Shown one piece after another: positions 1 through 9,598 of a stretch of DNA of 64,000 bases. The position numbers were made by a program, and so were the translations under genes. The notes beneath the pieces were generated by a model. That model saw only the letters and a program-made list of their open reading frames with translations. It was not told where the DNA came from and did no database searches. The stretch is from Jacaranda mimosifolia (lineage: Eukaryota; Streptophyta; Magnoliopsida; Lamiales; Bignoniaceae): contig CM032125.1 of NCBI GenBank assembly GCA_018894105.1, positions 34,023,032 to 34,087,031 of the forward strand, written 5' to 3'. The first letter of the stretch is position 1, and each line of letters opens with the position of its first letter.

Positions 1-317
1 TAAAGATTAATCGGTGATATATAATTTATCTAATTTTTAATATTTTTTTTTTCATTTTCAAAGTATTATAGAAATAAAAATAAAGTGGCATATGATCATG
101 AGAGAATGAAAAAATGAAAGGATAATTTCGAGACTAAAATTGGGTTGAATTATTTAGAAATCATATTCAACCCATTAAAACTCAACTCATATTCAACCCA
201 CTAAAACCCAACCCAAACCCAATTAAATTATTTTAAATCCAATCCAACCCAACCCAATCCAACCCAAAATGAATTGGGTTAGAACCATGGGTTGAGATCC
301 AATTCCTTCCCCCCCCC
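1..317. repeat. AT-rich flank with CCCAA/TTGGG-rich repeat
   Basis: The stretch from about 140 to 300 is dominated by irregular AACCCAA and CCAATCC words in both orientations. This composition is typical of short foldback repeats dispersed in plant genomes; a similar block lies at 13830-14460. It directly abuts the point, near 318, where homology to the kinase gene copy 1 stops, so it marks the breakpoint that truncated that copy. The words are too irregular for a telomere (TTTAGGG). Confidence 0.5.
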
Positions 318-350
318 AAGTTTGAAGAATGGAAGTCTAACCATACTTGC

Positions 351-2685
351 ATGTTTTTCAATGCCATAGTTGACCAATTTAACTTTGCGATTTGTGTCCA
401 CAAGTATATTGGCCCCCTTAATATCCCTGCAACATTTATGCATCATAAGTGACGATGAAAAATGTTTAGAAAAGAAGAAATAAGCCGCAAACTAATCCAA
501 AGCAACATAACCAGATATACCTGTGCACAATATGTTTAGAGTGTAAATATGCTAACCCTGATAAAATTTGTTGAGCATAATTCCGGATGGCTGATTCTCC
601 CAATTTTCCATATTGTTGCAGAATCATATAAAGTGAACCACCAGACACGTATTCAAAATACACATAAAACCTATCACCTGCCTGATCATGGAAGATAATT
701 CACTGTCAGGGGAAGCCAAAGGGAAACACACACGCGCGCACAACTACACCATCATACAATAATAGTTCTTCAATCAGAAATATGATTTGGCAATATTTCT
801 GCAAACTTTCATTAGAAGCCAAAGAAATAGCCAAAGTTACAACTAAAAGGTTTACATACAAAGCTGCAATACTCTATGAGGAACAACGAACAATTGCTGG
901 AATACAACTGCCCATTTCAGTTCCATAACACTGTACAATATTAGGATGCTTTATGGTACTCAGCAGCGCCAACTCCTATAAGAAATGGAATGGTAAAATG
1001 GCACGAGTAAATATGCTAACCCTGATAAAAACTGTTGAGTATAATTCTGGATGGCTGATTCTCCCAATTTTCCATATTGTTGCAGAATCATATAAAGTGA
1101 ACCGCCAGACATGTATTCAAAATGCACATAAAAACTATCACCCACCTGATTGGAAGATAATTCACTGTCAGGGGAAGCCATAAGGGAAACACACACATGC
1201 ACAACTTTAACATGAACTACACCATCATACAGTAGTAGTTCTTCCATCAGAAATATGATTCGGCAATATTTCCGCAAACTTCCATGAGCAGCCAAAGAAA
1301 TAGCCACATTTACAACTAAAAGGTTTACATACAAAGCTGCAATACTATATAAGGAACATCGAGAAATTGCTGGAATACAACTGACCATTTCAGTTCCATA
1401 ACACTGCACAAGATTAGGATGCTTTATGCTACTCAACAGCGCCACCTCCTGTAAGGAATGGAATGGTAAAATGACATGAGGATTTAAAACAAAAAAGAAA
1501 AATGAGCAGAAAGACTTGATTTTGAAATAGCATCAAACAGAGAATAGGCCTCACATATATATATATATACATTACAAAATAAGACTCTTCATTTATATGT
1601 ATATAATGGACAAAAAACTCACTTTTCCCAATACCATTGCATCTTGTTTTGAATTTGCAGAAGATAATTTAATCTCCTTCATGACACACATTTCACCTAT
1701 TTCACTGAAACCAATAGAACACCACCCATAAAATCAAGAAACAACTTCAACAAATGAATAAACTGAAAAACAGATCTCCATCCAATGTGTTAATTAGGTA
1801 TAACTAGTGCATATGAGTAGTACAAACAATTTGACAAATTCTTTATGCGCATAAAATGAGAGCTTCCCTTGATAAATTTGCTACACAAATAGCAAAACTA
1901 TATCAAGAGACAACAATGTGGAAAGATGAAGTAAAGAGAAGCATAAGGGCAACATTACCCACCTATTAAAACCAAGATAAATGTCTCCAAATGGACCTTT
2001 ACCAATTAACTTCCCTTTCTTCCACGGACTATCCGGTCTCTTAAGATTTTCTGCTCTTTCTGGACTACGTAAAGGTGATGCTGAAGCTGAATTTGGACGA
2101 GGAAAGGGCGAGGAATTGGAAATTGCTTCCGGAGGAAGGGGCAAAGGATAACTTTCTTTTGTTGAATCATCAGGCCAATCAGTTTCTCCAGCTCTGTGAG
2201 TTCTGATTCTTGGACTAATATTCGGCCTAAAGACATGAACATGATCCCTAATTTCTTGTTTTGGCACTTCAATCTTCAAATCCCTTTTCCTAGAGGGTGC
2301 AAAGGTGACACTTTTATCTGGTGAGAGGCTCTCAACTGAATTCTGATTCTTTATAAGAATGCTTCACAAGAAAAATGAACCCATTTAGCAACACTAAATA
2401 TTTTACAAAATTAATAAAAATCAGAAGGAAAAAAACTCACCTTGAAGGGGTTTTAATGGCAATATCATCTTCTTTCTGATCAAAAGCTAGCCATTTCTCG
2501 GGGCTTGAAATGCTGAAGGGCACATCATCGAGCGAGGAAGCCAAATGGAAGCTAAAACTACTGTAGCCAGATGATTCAGAGCTGATGCTGGGGCTTCTTG
2601 ATTGAGCATGAAAAAGTTGCCAGAGTTCCTCTTTCTTCAAAACAGCAGCCACCAGCCTCTCCCAGTTGTCGTAGATCATGGACAT
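351..2685 (-). pseudogene. MAPKKK3-like kinase copy 1, 3'-truncated, with duplicated exons
   Basis: Paralogue of the intact gene at 58153-61466, with matching exon borders: exon 1 2441-2685, exon 2 1963-2361, exon 3 1623-1704, exon 4 1386-1448, exon 5 (incomplete) 1007-1145, then a second exon 4 (913-975), a second exon 5 (521-681) and exon 6 (351-426). Exons 1-3 are open and keep the same phases (245, 399 and 82 nt). The glycine loop GKGPFG, the CVMK lysine and LHSKHIVHR before the catalytic Asp are readable. Exon 6 reads GANILVDTNRKVKLVNYG, so DFG is NYG here too. Defects: exons 7-10 (activation-loop end, lower lobe and tail) are missing; the first exon 5 lacks its end and donor; the second exon 4 has donor GT changed to GG; the exon 6 donor is GC (GCAAGT). 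Transcription is possible, but a full kinase cannot be made. Confidence 0.85.
541..1479 (-). repeat. Intragenic tandem duplication of exons 4-5 in kinase copy 1
   Basis: Two adjacent units, 541-1006 (466 bp) and 1007-1479 (473 bp), are colinear at clearly high identity. Each carries the exon coding for ALLSS(I/T)KHPN and the exon coding for EY(M/V)SGGSLYMILQQYGK, with the intron between them. The junction at 1006/1007 falls inside exon 5 of the upstream (transcript-wise) unit and removes its last 22 or so bases and its splice donor. Copies 2 and 3 have a single unit, so the duplication is private to copy 1. Confidence 0.9.
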
Positions 2686-3059
2686 CTCTGATTTCCAGGC
2701 AAGATTCCGCCCTCAAAATCAGATAAGAGCAGTTCTGAGAGTTCGTTAATTACTCAATGCTACAGCTGAGATATGGAAAACTTGAACGCGGAAAACCCCG
2801 CAAGTACGTAATTAGGTCCGCCATTGACTTGGTTAGAAGTTTATTCTTTCTTTCTTCTTGAAAGAGAAATGTGTGAACGTTGATAAAGGGCCACGTGTGC
2901 ATGGGCAAGAAATCATCGAATTAGTGTGGTCCTTACTTTTCCAAGATCTATGTGGAGGCATATTCATCACAGAGATTAGTGTTCTATATTTGTTAAAATA
3001 TTGGTTAAAAAGCAACAGTAGTATATGATGCAACTGTAATTACACAGATTTTCTCATGT
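2686..3059 (-). promoter_or_regulatory. Conserved 5' flank of kinase copy 1
   Basis: Sequence upstream of the copy 1 ATG is clearly homologous to 61467-61800 (upstream of copy 3) and to 57018-57260. Shared landmarks are the AAGTACGTAATTRGGTCCGC block, the stretch TTCTTGAAAGAGAAATGTG and the GGGCAAGAAATCATCGA block. The 5' flank was therefore duplicated with the gene. I see no TATA box I would defend. Homology fades near 3050, where a hAT-like element is inserted. Confidence 0.55.
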
Positions 3060-3067
3060 GAAGGAAG

Positions 3068-3944
3068 CAGAGCTGTTAATGGATAGGATTCTATCCTACC
3101 CAGACACAAATTTCAAAATTACCCAAACTCAATTCCTTATTATTTATCCTGTCCAATCAGGCTCAGTATCCTTGGGCACATGTGCTTTGGATTTGCTACT
3201 CAGACTCAGTATTTTCAGGTTGAGTTTGGGCCGACTCGATTTTTTTATTATTTTTTTAAAATAAATAATAACATAGATCATTACAGATATTTTTTCAAAG
3301 AAGTATGTAAAATATTTATTATAAAATTATTGTCAATACTTATTGGGAGTGGTGACAAAGACCAGTTTATGCTTATTGCAATTGAGAAAAATTGAAAAAT
3401 AAATAAATAAATAAAACAGCACCTTCGGCAGCCCAAATCTCTCTGCCGCCTTCAAGGTGAAGCTCATCACCCCATCAGAAACCATGCAGCTTACCTGAGA
3501 CATGTCGCCGCCTGACCTATTGAGCTTCGAGAGCAGCTCGCAGAAGGGCTCCAAGCAAGTCGTCGTGGAACAACAAAGAGAAGAAATGTATTGGATGGCG
3601 TCGGCATCGGATAGAGGAAGTCCTTCGTGAATGGTGGCGAAGCAGAAGTCTGGCAGGCCATCGAGGGCGGATGGGCCACGGCACTTGCGGAGGCAGTGCG
3701 GTTGTACTCGGTGTCATCCAAAGAATGAATCTGAGATCGTGAATAGCAGAAAACTAGTTTTCTTTTTTAATTAATCTAGACCGTTGGATTTAATAAAATC
3801 TAACGGTCTAGAATATTTATGGTAAATGGGTATGTTATGGGTACAATTCTTACCCAGGCCTATTTAAGTATTTTTACTGGGTCTGGGAAGTGTATTGATT
3901 TCGTGGGCTTGGGTAGGATAGAGACACACTCATTGACACCCCTA
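3068..3944. mobile_element. hAT-like non-autonomous element carrying a UGT85 fragment
   Basis: The right end CATTGACACCCCTA is the inverse of TAGGGGTGTCAATG, a terminus typical of plant hAT MITEs. The left end CAGAGCTGTTAATG matches it at 10 of 14 positions. Both subterminal regions share TCTATCCTACCCA-type words. The flanking 8-mers GAAGGAAG (3060-3067) and AAAGAAAG (3945-3952) agree at 6 of 8 positions, compatible with an old 8-bp target duplication. The interior holds a GC-rich glucosyltransferase gene fragment. The left boundary is the weak point. Confidence 0.5.
3415..3720 (-). pseudogene. UGT85-type UDP-glycosyltransferase fragment
   Basis: One minus-strand frame stays open for about 100 codons and reads like residues 50-150 of a plant family-1 glycosyltransferase of the UGT85 group. 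Recognisable pieces are GPSALDGLPDFCFATIHEGL, LSDADAIQYISSLC, FCELLSKLNRSGGD and VSDGVMSFTLKAAERFGLPK. These belong to the acceptor-binding N-terminal domain. The start with its PAQGHINP-type motif is absent, and so is the C-terminal PSPG sugar-donor box. The coding frame runs into A/T-rich sequence at about 3415. Its GC content and codon use stand out sharply from the surroundings. It looks like a captured exon piece inside the element at 3068-3944 and cannot be functional. Confidence 0.8.
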
Positions 3945-3952
3945 AAAGAAAG

Positions 3953-4696
3953 TATAAATATATTTCATTTGAACTATTGAATTTAAAATATGAAATTATA
4001 ATTTTTTTTTTATGATTAATTAGTAGCATAATAAATTATATTTAATCTGCTATATATACAAGTAATTGATGATGAATTTTGCTTTCATATTGAGGGTGCA
4101 TTATAATAAAATAATTGCTACCAATAATAAAAAATTTATTTATTTTGAGTTCCATACCATTAGATGGTTCCATATATATTTTGGGCATATAAAATTGGAT
4201 TTTCCTTTACATATTTATTACTAAACCCATAAAATATAGAATTGGCATATTTTATTTACTATAGTTCTATATATTATCTTTTAATTTCAATATATATTAT
4301 ATTTTAATATCTTTCGCTGTATTTTATTTTTAAATCAATGATAAATTGATTGAATTTTCAATAGAAATGTCAAATAATTACATATGATATTCATTAATAT
4401 ACTTAAAAAATTATGTTAACAAATTATTTTAGGAAATGTGCCAGAATTTATTCTCAATTGAAATTCTTCAAATCAATTCAAAATTCAAGGTATATTATTA
4501 TAATACTTTGTATTAATATATTGGCTAATAGAATACATATTTATATTTTAATATTATTTGGAGATTTTATTTCATATCAGTTAAATTCTCCGATTAAAAA
4601 TCAATAAAAAAAATTAAATAATAAATGATAAAATTGCTCTTTATAAAAACTATATTCAAAATATTTATATATGCACATATATAAACTAGTCATGAG
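3953..4696. other. AT-rich intergenic DNA
   Basis: Very AT-rich with no reading frame, RNA gene or clean repeat that I can support. Confidence 0.6.
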
Positions 4697-6755
4697 TACG
4701 AATGGCAATGGAGCAGGACAAAACCCGAACCCGAGCTCAACCTGTCCCGAATGGGATGGGTTTGGGGCGACTTAACGGGGTATAGGGTGGGGCATGGGGC
4801 TCAATTTTTCTAACCCGAATTATTTGGGGCGGGGTATGGGGTTTACTGACCCCGCCACCCCAAATAATATACAAATTATATTTTTATATTATATATATAA
4901 ATAATATATATAATAATAAATAATATTATTGATATGAGACAGCCCAATATACTCAGCCTAAGGTCCTAGGCCCAAGAGCATAACAACAGGCCCACCTTGC
5001 CTACTAAGTCCAAGTGACGTTATCGACGACCATCGACCTCAATCAATCATCCCGTGGTCTTCCGACTACGCCTCTGCTGCTTCAACCAGGGAGGTCGATC
5101 GAGCGTACAATTTTCTCTGCCGCATTAAATGCTCTGATAGATAGTATGCCTCCGCATTAATGGCGCACACCGCCTCAATACCGCCCATACTACTACCCCA
5201 CAAGGGAGGCACATCTACAGTGTCCTATTCTACCCCTATAGCCTGAAAAGTAGCCACTTGGAATAGTAGAAGGTTGGAAGATGACTCAATGGCCCCCAAG
5301 CAAAGAGAAAAACCATTACAACATGCCAAGGGCATCTTAGACTAATTCCCACTAGAAGAAGGCTATAAATACCATCATTCCAACCTATCAAAGGTATGTT
5401 ATTGTCTACACACAAAGCCCTCACTTTGCTGCTCTTCTGGTCGAATACATAATTGACTTGAGCGTCGGAGTGTTTAAGCCGAGAGCTCCTCGGCTAGCCT
5501 AATTTTGTGATTGCAGGACTCAACCTATCAACAATAATACCTCGACCTCAGAGGTCGTTCCATACCAAAGGTAGTACTGACAGCCTAATACGCTAGGCCC
5601 AAGAGCATAACAATAGGCCCACCTTGCCCACTAGGCCTAAGTGACGTTATTGACGACCATCGACCTCAATCGACCATCCCGTGGTCTTTTGACTGCTCCT
5701 CTGCTACTTCGACCAGGGAGGTCGATCGAACATACAGTTTTCTCTACCACATTAAATGCTCTGATAGACAGCATGCATTCGCATTAATAGCGCACGCCGC
5801 TCTGGTACCACCCATATTGCCACACCAGAGGGGAGGCACGTGTATAATGTCCTATTCTGCCCCTACAACCTAAAAAGTAGCCACTGGGAATAGTAGAAGG
5901 TTGGAAGATGACTCAATGGCCTCCAAGCAAAAACAAAGGCCATTACAACATGCCAAAGGCATCTTAGACTAATTCCCACTGGGAGAAGGTTATAAATACC
6001 CTCATTCCAATCCATCAAAGATATGCTATTATCTACACACAAAGCCCTCACTTTGCTGCTCTTCTGCTCGAATACATAACTGACTTGAACGTCGGAATAC
6101 CTAAGCCGAGGGATCCTCAGCTAGCCTGACGTGTGTTCGTGATTGCAAGACTCAACCCATCAACAACAATACCTCGACCTCAGAGGTTGTTCCATACCAA
6201 AGGTAGTACTTAATCCAGATATAAACAGATTTCACCCTCATCAATTATATATATAACAATAAATATATTATATATAAATTATTTTATATTTTCTAAGTAA
6301 AAATAATGTCGAAACTAAATAGTTTATAGTTCCACACTTCCACTTTCCATTGGTTTTTTTCTTTTTTTTTTATTCCCACCCGCTGTTCATTTCCCACTAG
6401 TTTCAACCGGGGTAGGGTGGAATTTTGTTGGACTTAAAAATTTTGAGTTTTTCTATTTCAATGTATAAAAGTTTGGATGTTGTGTTGATTATTACTTTAA
6501 TTATATTCTTATCTCCTATTTTACTTCTAGAAACTTATCTTATTTGCATAGATTTTTTCTTTTTGTACCTAGAATTTGAATTTTAATTACTATCAAGTGA
6601 TTTGATTTGATACTTTCATTAGTTTATTTTAATTTTTCTAATTCTTGTCGGATTGACGGGTTAAAACTGCCAATCCGACAGGACTAGACAGGGTGGGATA
6701 TAGTCTCACGGGGTGGGATATGGGGCGAGCCTAACCCGCCCCGTTGCCATGCATA
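4697..6755. mobile_element. hAT-like MITE, interrupted by a solo LTR
   Basis: The ends TACGAATGGCAATGG (left) and the inverse of TATGCATGGCAACGG (right) form a terminal inverted repeat, followed inward by the GGGTTTGGGGCG / CCCGCCCC words common in plant hAT MITEs. The element is flanked by a perfect 8-bp direct repeat, GTCATGAG, at 4689-4696 and 6756-6763. An LTR insertion (4930-6243) accounts for most of its length; without it the element is about 740 bp. No coding capacity. Confidence 0.85.
4930..6243. mobile_element. Solo LTR with internal tandem duplication
   Basis: The insert starts TGATATGAGAC and ends CACCCTCATCA, the 5'-TG...CA-3' form of an LTR. It is flanked by a perfect 5-bp direct repeat ATTAT at 4925-4929 and 6244-6248. 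Inside, a block of about 635 bp is present twice in tandem (about 4941-5576 and 5577-6208). Each block has a TATAAAT box (5364 and 5991) followed by the same downstream sequence, as expected for the U3/R region of an LTR promoter. There is no internal domain, primer-binding site or gag/pol. The small matching frames at 5236-5424 and 5863-6051 are just the two repeat copies read in antisense. Confidence 0.75.
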
Positions 6756-6763
6756 GTCATGAG

Positions 6764-7586
6764 TGCACCGCGCATGCCCAGTGCTGAAATGTCTTGTGGG
6801 TGTGTAAATTAGAAATATTTTGGTAGTTTTTCTAATATGTTTTGTGATAGAATTTCTTAAAGAAAATGGATCATAACATTTTTAAGCATAAACTGGTTTC
6901 CTTCATTTAACGTTTGCAAATACTATTTATCGTAAAATTTTCCAACATCAATTTTTTCAGTATATCAATTATTTAAGATTGAAAAGTATCAATTTAAATG
7001 GAAAAACATATCAAAAGTCCGTGAATTCTCAGGTAGTTCGTAATGTTCTGTGAGCCAACATCAATTTTTTGAGAACATCAATTATTTAAGATTGAAAAGT
7101 ATCAATTTGACTGGAAATATACATCAAAAATCAGTGAATTCTCATGTAGTTCGCAATGTTCTATGACTTAATATCACACAAGAAATTTGGCCATGAGAGG
7201 AAATTCATAAGCGAAAGAAATCTCCGATGATTAATCCTACATTGGTCACGTTTTATTCATAAAATATCTCGAATTGATATTAATATGGATACGACAAAAT
7301 CATTTTATTTCATCGAATAAAGACATTCGATCTAATAAGTACCTTACGTCAGAATGATAAATTTTATGACTATTCTCTAATTTATTACATGTATCTACTA
7401 TTTAATATGTATTATTTCCACAATGAAATCAACGAGTGTAATTATATTTAGAATAGATCATTAGAACTTCACATTACACAGATTCCCCAAAAATATTAAT
7501 AATCACTTTCGCATTCTGACATTGATCCAACACATACAGTCAGCTTAACAGTGTTAATTCTTCGTGAGAAGTAAATTGCAATAAAT
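6764..7586. other. Intergenic DNA with a 113-bp tandem duplication
   Basis: A unit starting CCAACATCAATTTTTT occurs at about 6942 and again at about 7055, each followed by TCAATTATTTAAGATTGAAA and ending with a (G/T)TAGTTCG(T/C)AATGTTCT word. The second copy ends near 7172. The remainder is AT-rich and shows no gene. Confidence 0.6.
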
Positions 7587-8299
7587 TTAATACAAATATA
7601 ACATTCCTTTGGTTGCTTTATACAGGTAACAATTACAAATACACAAAACAAAATTAATATACGCTACACACAAAAGGGACAACAGATAATATAGAAATAG
7701 AACAAAACACGTTATCTGCCCATCCTGTTTCATCAAGTTCCACGTTTGGTCATCGCAAATGCCAAATCCATCAGACTTCACCAGCCAGCTGACACCAACA
7801 AAAAGGAACCTTGATAAATATGTATATATATACACTCCATTGATTCTGACAATTAAGGAAAACAATTATGCAAGAGAGGAAAAATGAAAGGAAGAAAGAA
7901 TGGGAAGTCACTTTATTGCATTCAAAAGAAGTGAATCCTCAACCGGGAATGAGCAAATGTGGTGCCGGCAAACATTTTAACTAGTTCATGTAGTAAAATT
8001 GCATGTCGATAACAGTTGAGGAGCAATGTGCAAAAGAGGCTATAGGTTTGCGAGGCTGATGAAATTAACTCTAATATATTTCCCATTGTGCTGTCAACAC
8101 ACAATGATAATTGTTTTTCCTTCTCGAGGTTCTATGGCACTTATATGTGCTTACCAGTTTTCCAGTGCTAAAAGTTCCATAATCGGAACTGTTCTAAGTG
8201 TTCAATGCAATTTGCAAATAAATCAAAGTACATCAAGAGAACTTCACAGCGGCTCTTTCCATTTGAACAAGTTATACAAACTAAAGTTAGCATCCAGGG
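7587..8299. other. No confident gene; one exon-like segment
   Basis: On the minus strand, 7726-7800 reads SWLVKSDGFGICDDQTWN with less AT than its surroundings, after an acceptor-like TGGTGTCAG. It lies downstream (in the minus direction) of the mannosidase fragment at 8300-8520 and could be part of that decayed gene, but I do not recognise it. Nothing else in this interval is supportable. Confidence 0.3.
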
Positions 8300-8520
8300 T
8301 ATTCTACACAAATTTCAAGTAGTATACTCAAATTGATCCATGCACAAGGCACTCCAGTGGGGGTATCAAAAGCAGGTAAAAACCACTGTCCCAACTCCTC
8401 AGCTAGGATAAGAAGTTGATTTTTATAAGCTCCTTCAATTAACCTGTTTGTAGAATCAATTGCAAGAATGATACTTCACCTTGGATTCACAGCCATGATG
8501 AGGCCAATAGGTAAAATGAT
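8300..8520 (-). pseudogene. GH47 alpha-mannosidase (EDEM-like) exon fragment
   Basis: The minus strand between about 8439 and 8326 reads LIEGAYKNQLLILAEELGQW then FLPAFDTPTGVPCAWINL. The LPAFDTPTG(I/V)P block is characteristic of glycoside hydrolase family 47. The flanking KNQLL.LAE and AWINL fit the plant EDEM/MNS4-MNS5 branch, whose members trim mannose on misfolded ER glycoproteins. An acceptor (CAAACAG) and a donor (TTTGA then GTATAC) bracket the exon. A possible degenerate preceding exon at 8480-8520 reads ILPIGLIMAV where the family has a VLGGL.SAHL-like segment. No other catalytic-domain exon is convincing, so I call a relic. Confidence 0.55.
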
Positions 8521-9589
8521 GATTCTTAAGCTAGCAAAGAAAAGCTGGAAACAACTATGATAATGCTGTGGTAGATGTTGAAGCTAAAATACGAAAGAAC
8601 ATAATTTTACTTGATATGCCTTAAGCTATGACAACTCCTCAGGTACAATACTCACCTTCAATTTTCCAAGCTCGCTTAGAGATCTGTGTAAGTTTTGGTC
8701 GGAGGCTTTAATTTATCGTAGCTGAAAAATAAGTAAACAGAATTCAATACTAAATCCATGTTGATTATGGTAAAAGAATTTCAAAAGATATAATTTAGTT
8801 ATGTTATTACAAGACTGACTGGGAAAGCATACATCATGTAGTTGTCATAGGCATGATAAAACCTGACATGGAGATAAGCTAAATGAATTGTAGACAATTG
8901 AGTTAAAGATCAGGGAGTTGAATAGTTAGTAGGAAGCAGAGCAAAAAAGCATCCAAAAGAAGTTCATGTTCTGCAAGTAGGGACATGTGCCCCAAGGATG
9001 GTGCAATTTGAGACCAAATTTAGTCATAGTCATCCAATGAACTGCATCTAGTGAGCTAATTCAATAGCTCAACAGTGATAGGCTGGACGAACCTTTGCCT
9101 GGAAGGCTGAAGAGCATGGTATGAAATGAAAACTTTTAAAAACTCAAGATTCGCAAAGAACCAAACAACATATCTTGTCAAATAAATCCAGAAATTTCCA
9201 ATGAACTTGCAAGAATAGCTATTATTCGATCACTGTCCGGTGATCAGTGCTTAAAAAGGATGTTCGATGAGATTAAGTATGCACACAAAGGATAACTCAG
9301 TCGGCTCCTTTATCACTGTCTTTCTGTTGCAAAAACCATACATGCTATGTTGTCCTGGCTCAAGATGGAGTTCTTGCTCCAGCCTGTGAACAGGATTTGG
9401 TATGCGCCCATATTACTTCAGTTATTGATGTTTCTTGTCATCATATGAGACACAAAATGATGTCTAATTTTCCAAAGGCAGCCCTTTATTCAGCATAATA
9501 TGAGCAAATCCATCATTGACCAGTTCCTTATGGTTAGTACTTTTTTTCTCTGTTGTATCATTGACACAATTATGGTTAGGATGCAATCA
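8521..9589. other. Intergenic or former-intron DNA, no gene identified
   Basis: Less AT-rich than the surroundings, with short open pieces on both strands, for example a plus-strand segment ending near 9400 that reads YVVLAQDGVLAPACEQDL just before GTATGC. I could not match it to a family. It may be the remaining transcribed space of the mannosidase relic. Confidence 0.3.
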
Positions 9590-9598
9590 TTTTATTAA

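Noticed and set aside
140..300. Telomere-like CCCAA repeats
   Set aside because: Irregular, and not the plant TTTAGGG unit.
466..1445. Two open frames on the minus strand read as separate small kinases
   Set aside because: They are exon 5 and exon 4-5 of kinase copy 1 read through into introns; the real exon borders match copy 3.
5236..6051. Pair of similar 62-residue frames suggesting a duplicated gene
   Set aside because: They are antisense readings of the two repeat blocks inside the solo LTR.
7587..7865. 92-residue frame as a gene
   Set aside because: Only a short central stretch looks exon-like; the ends are low-complexity and no family is recognised.
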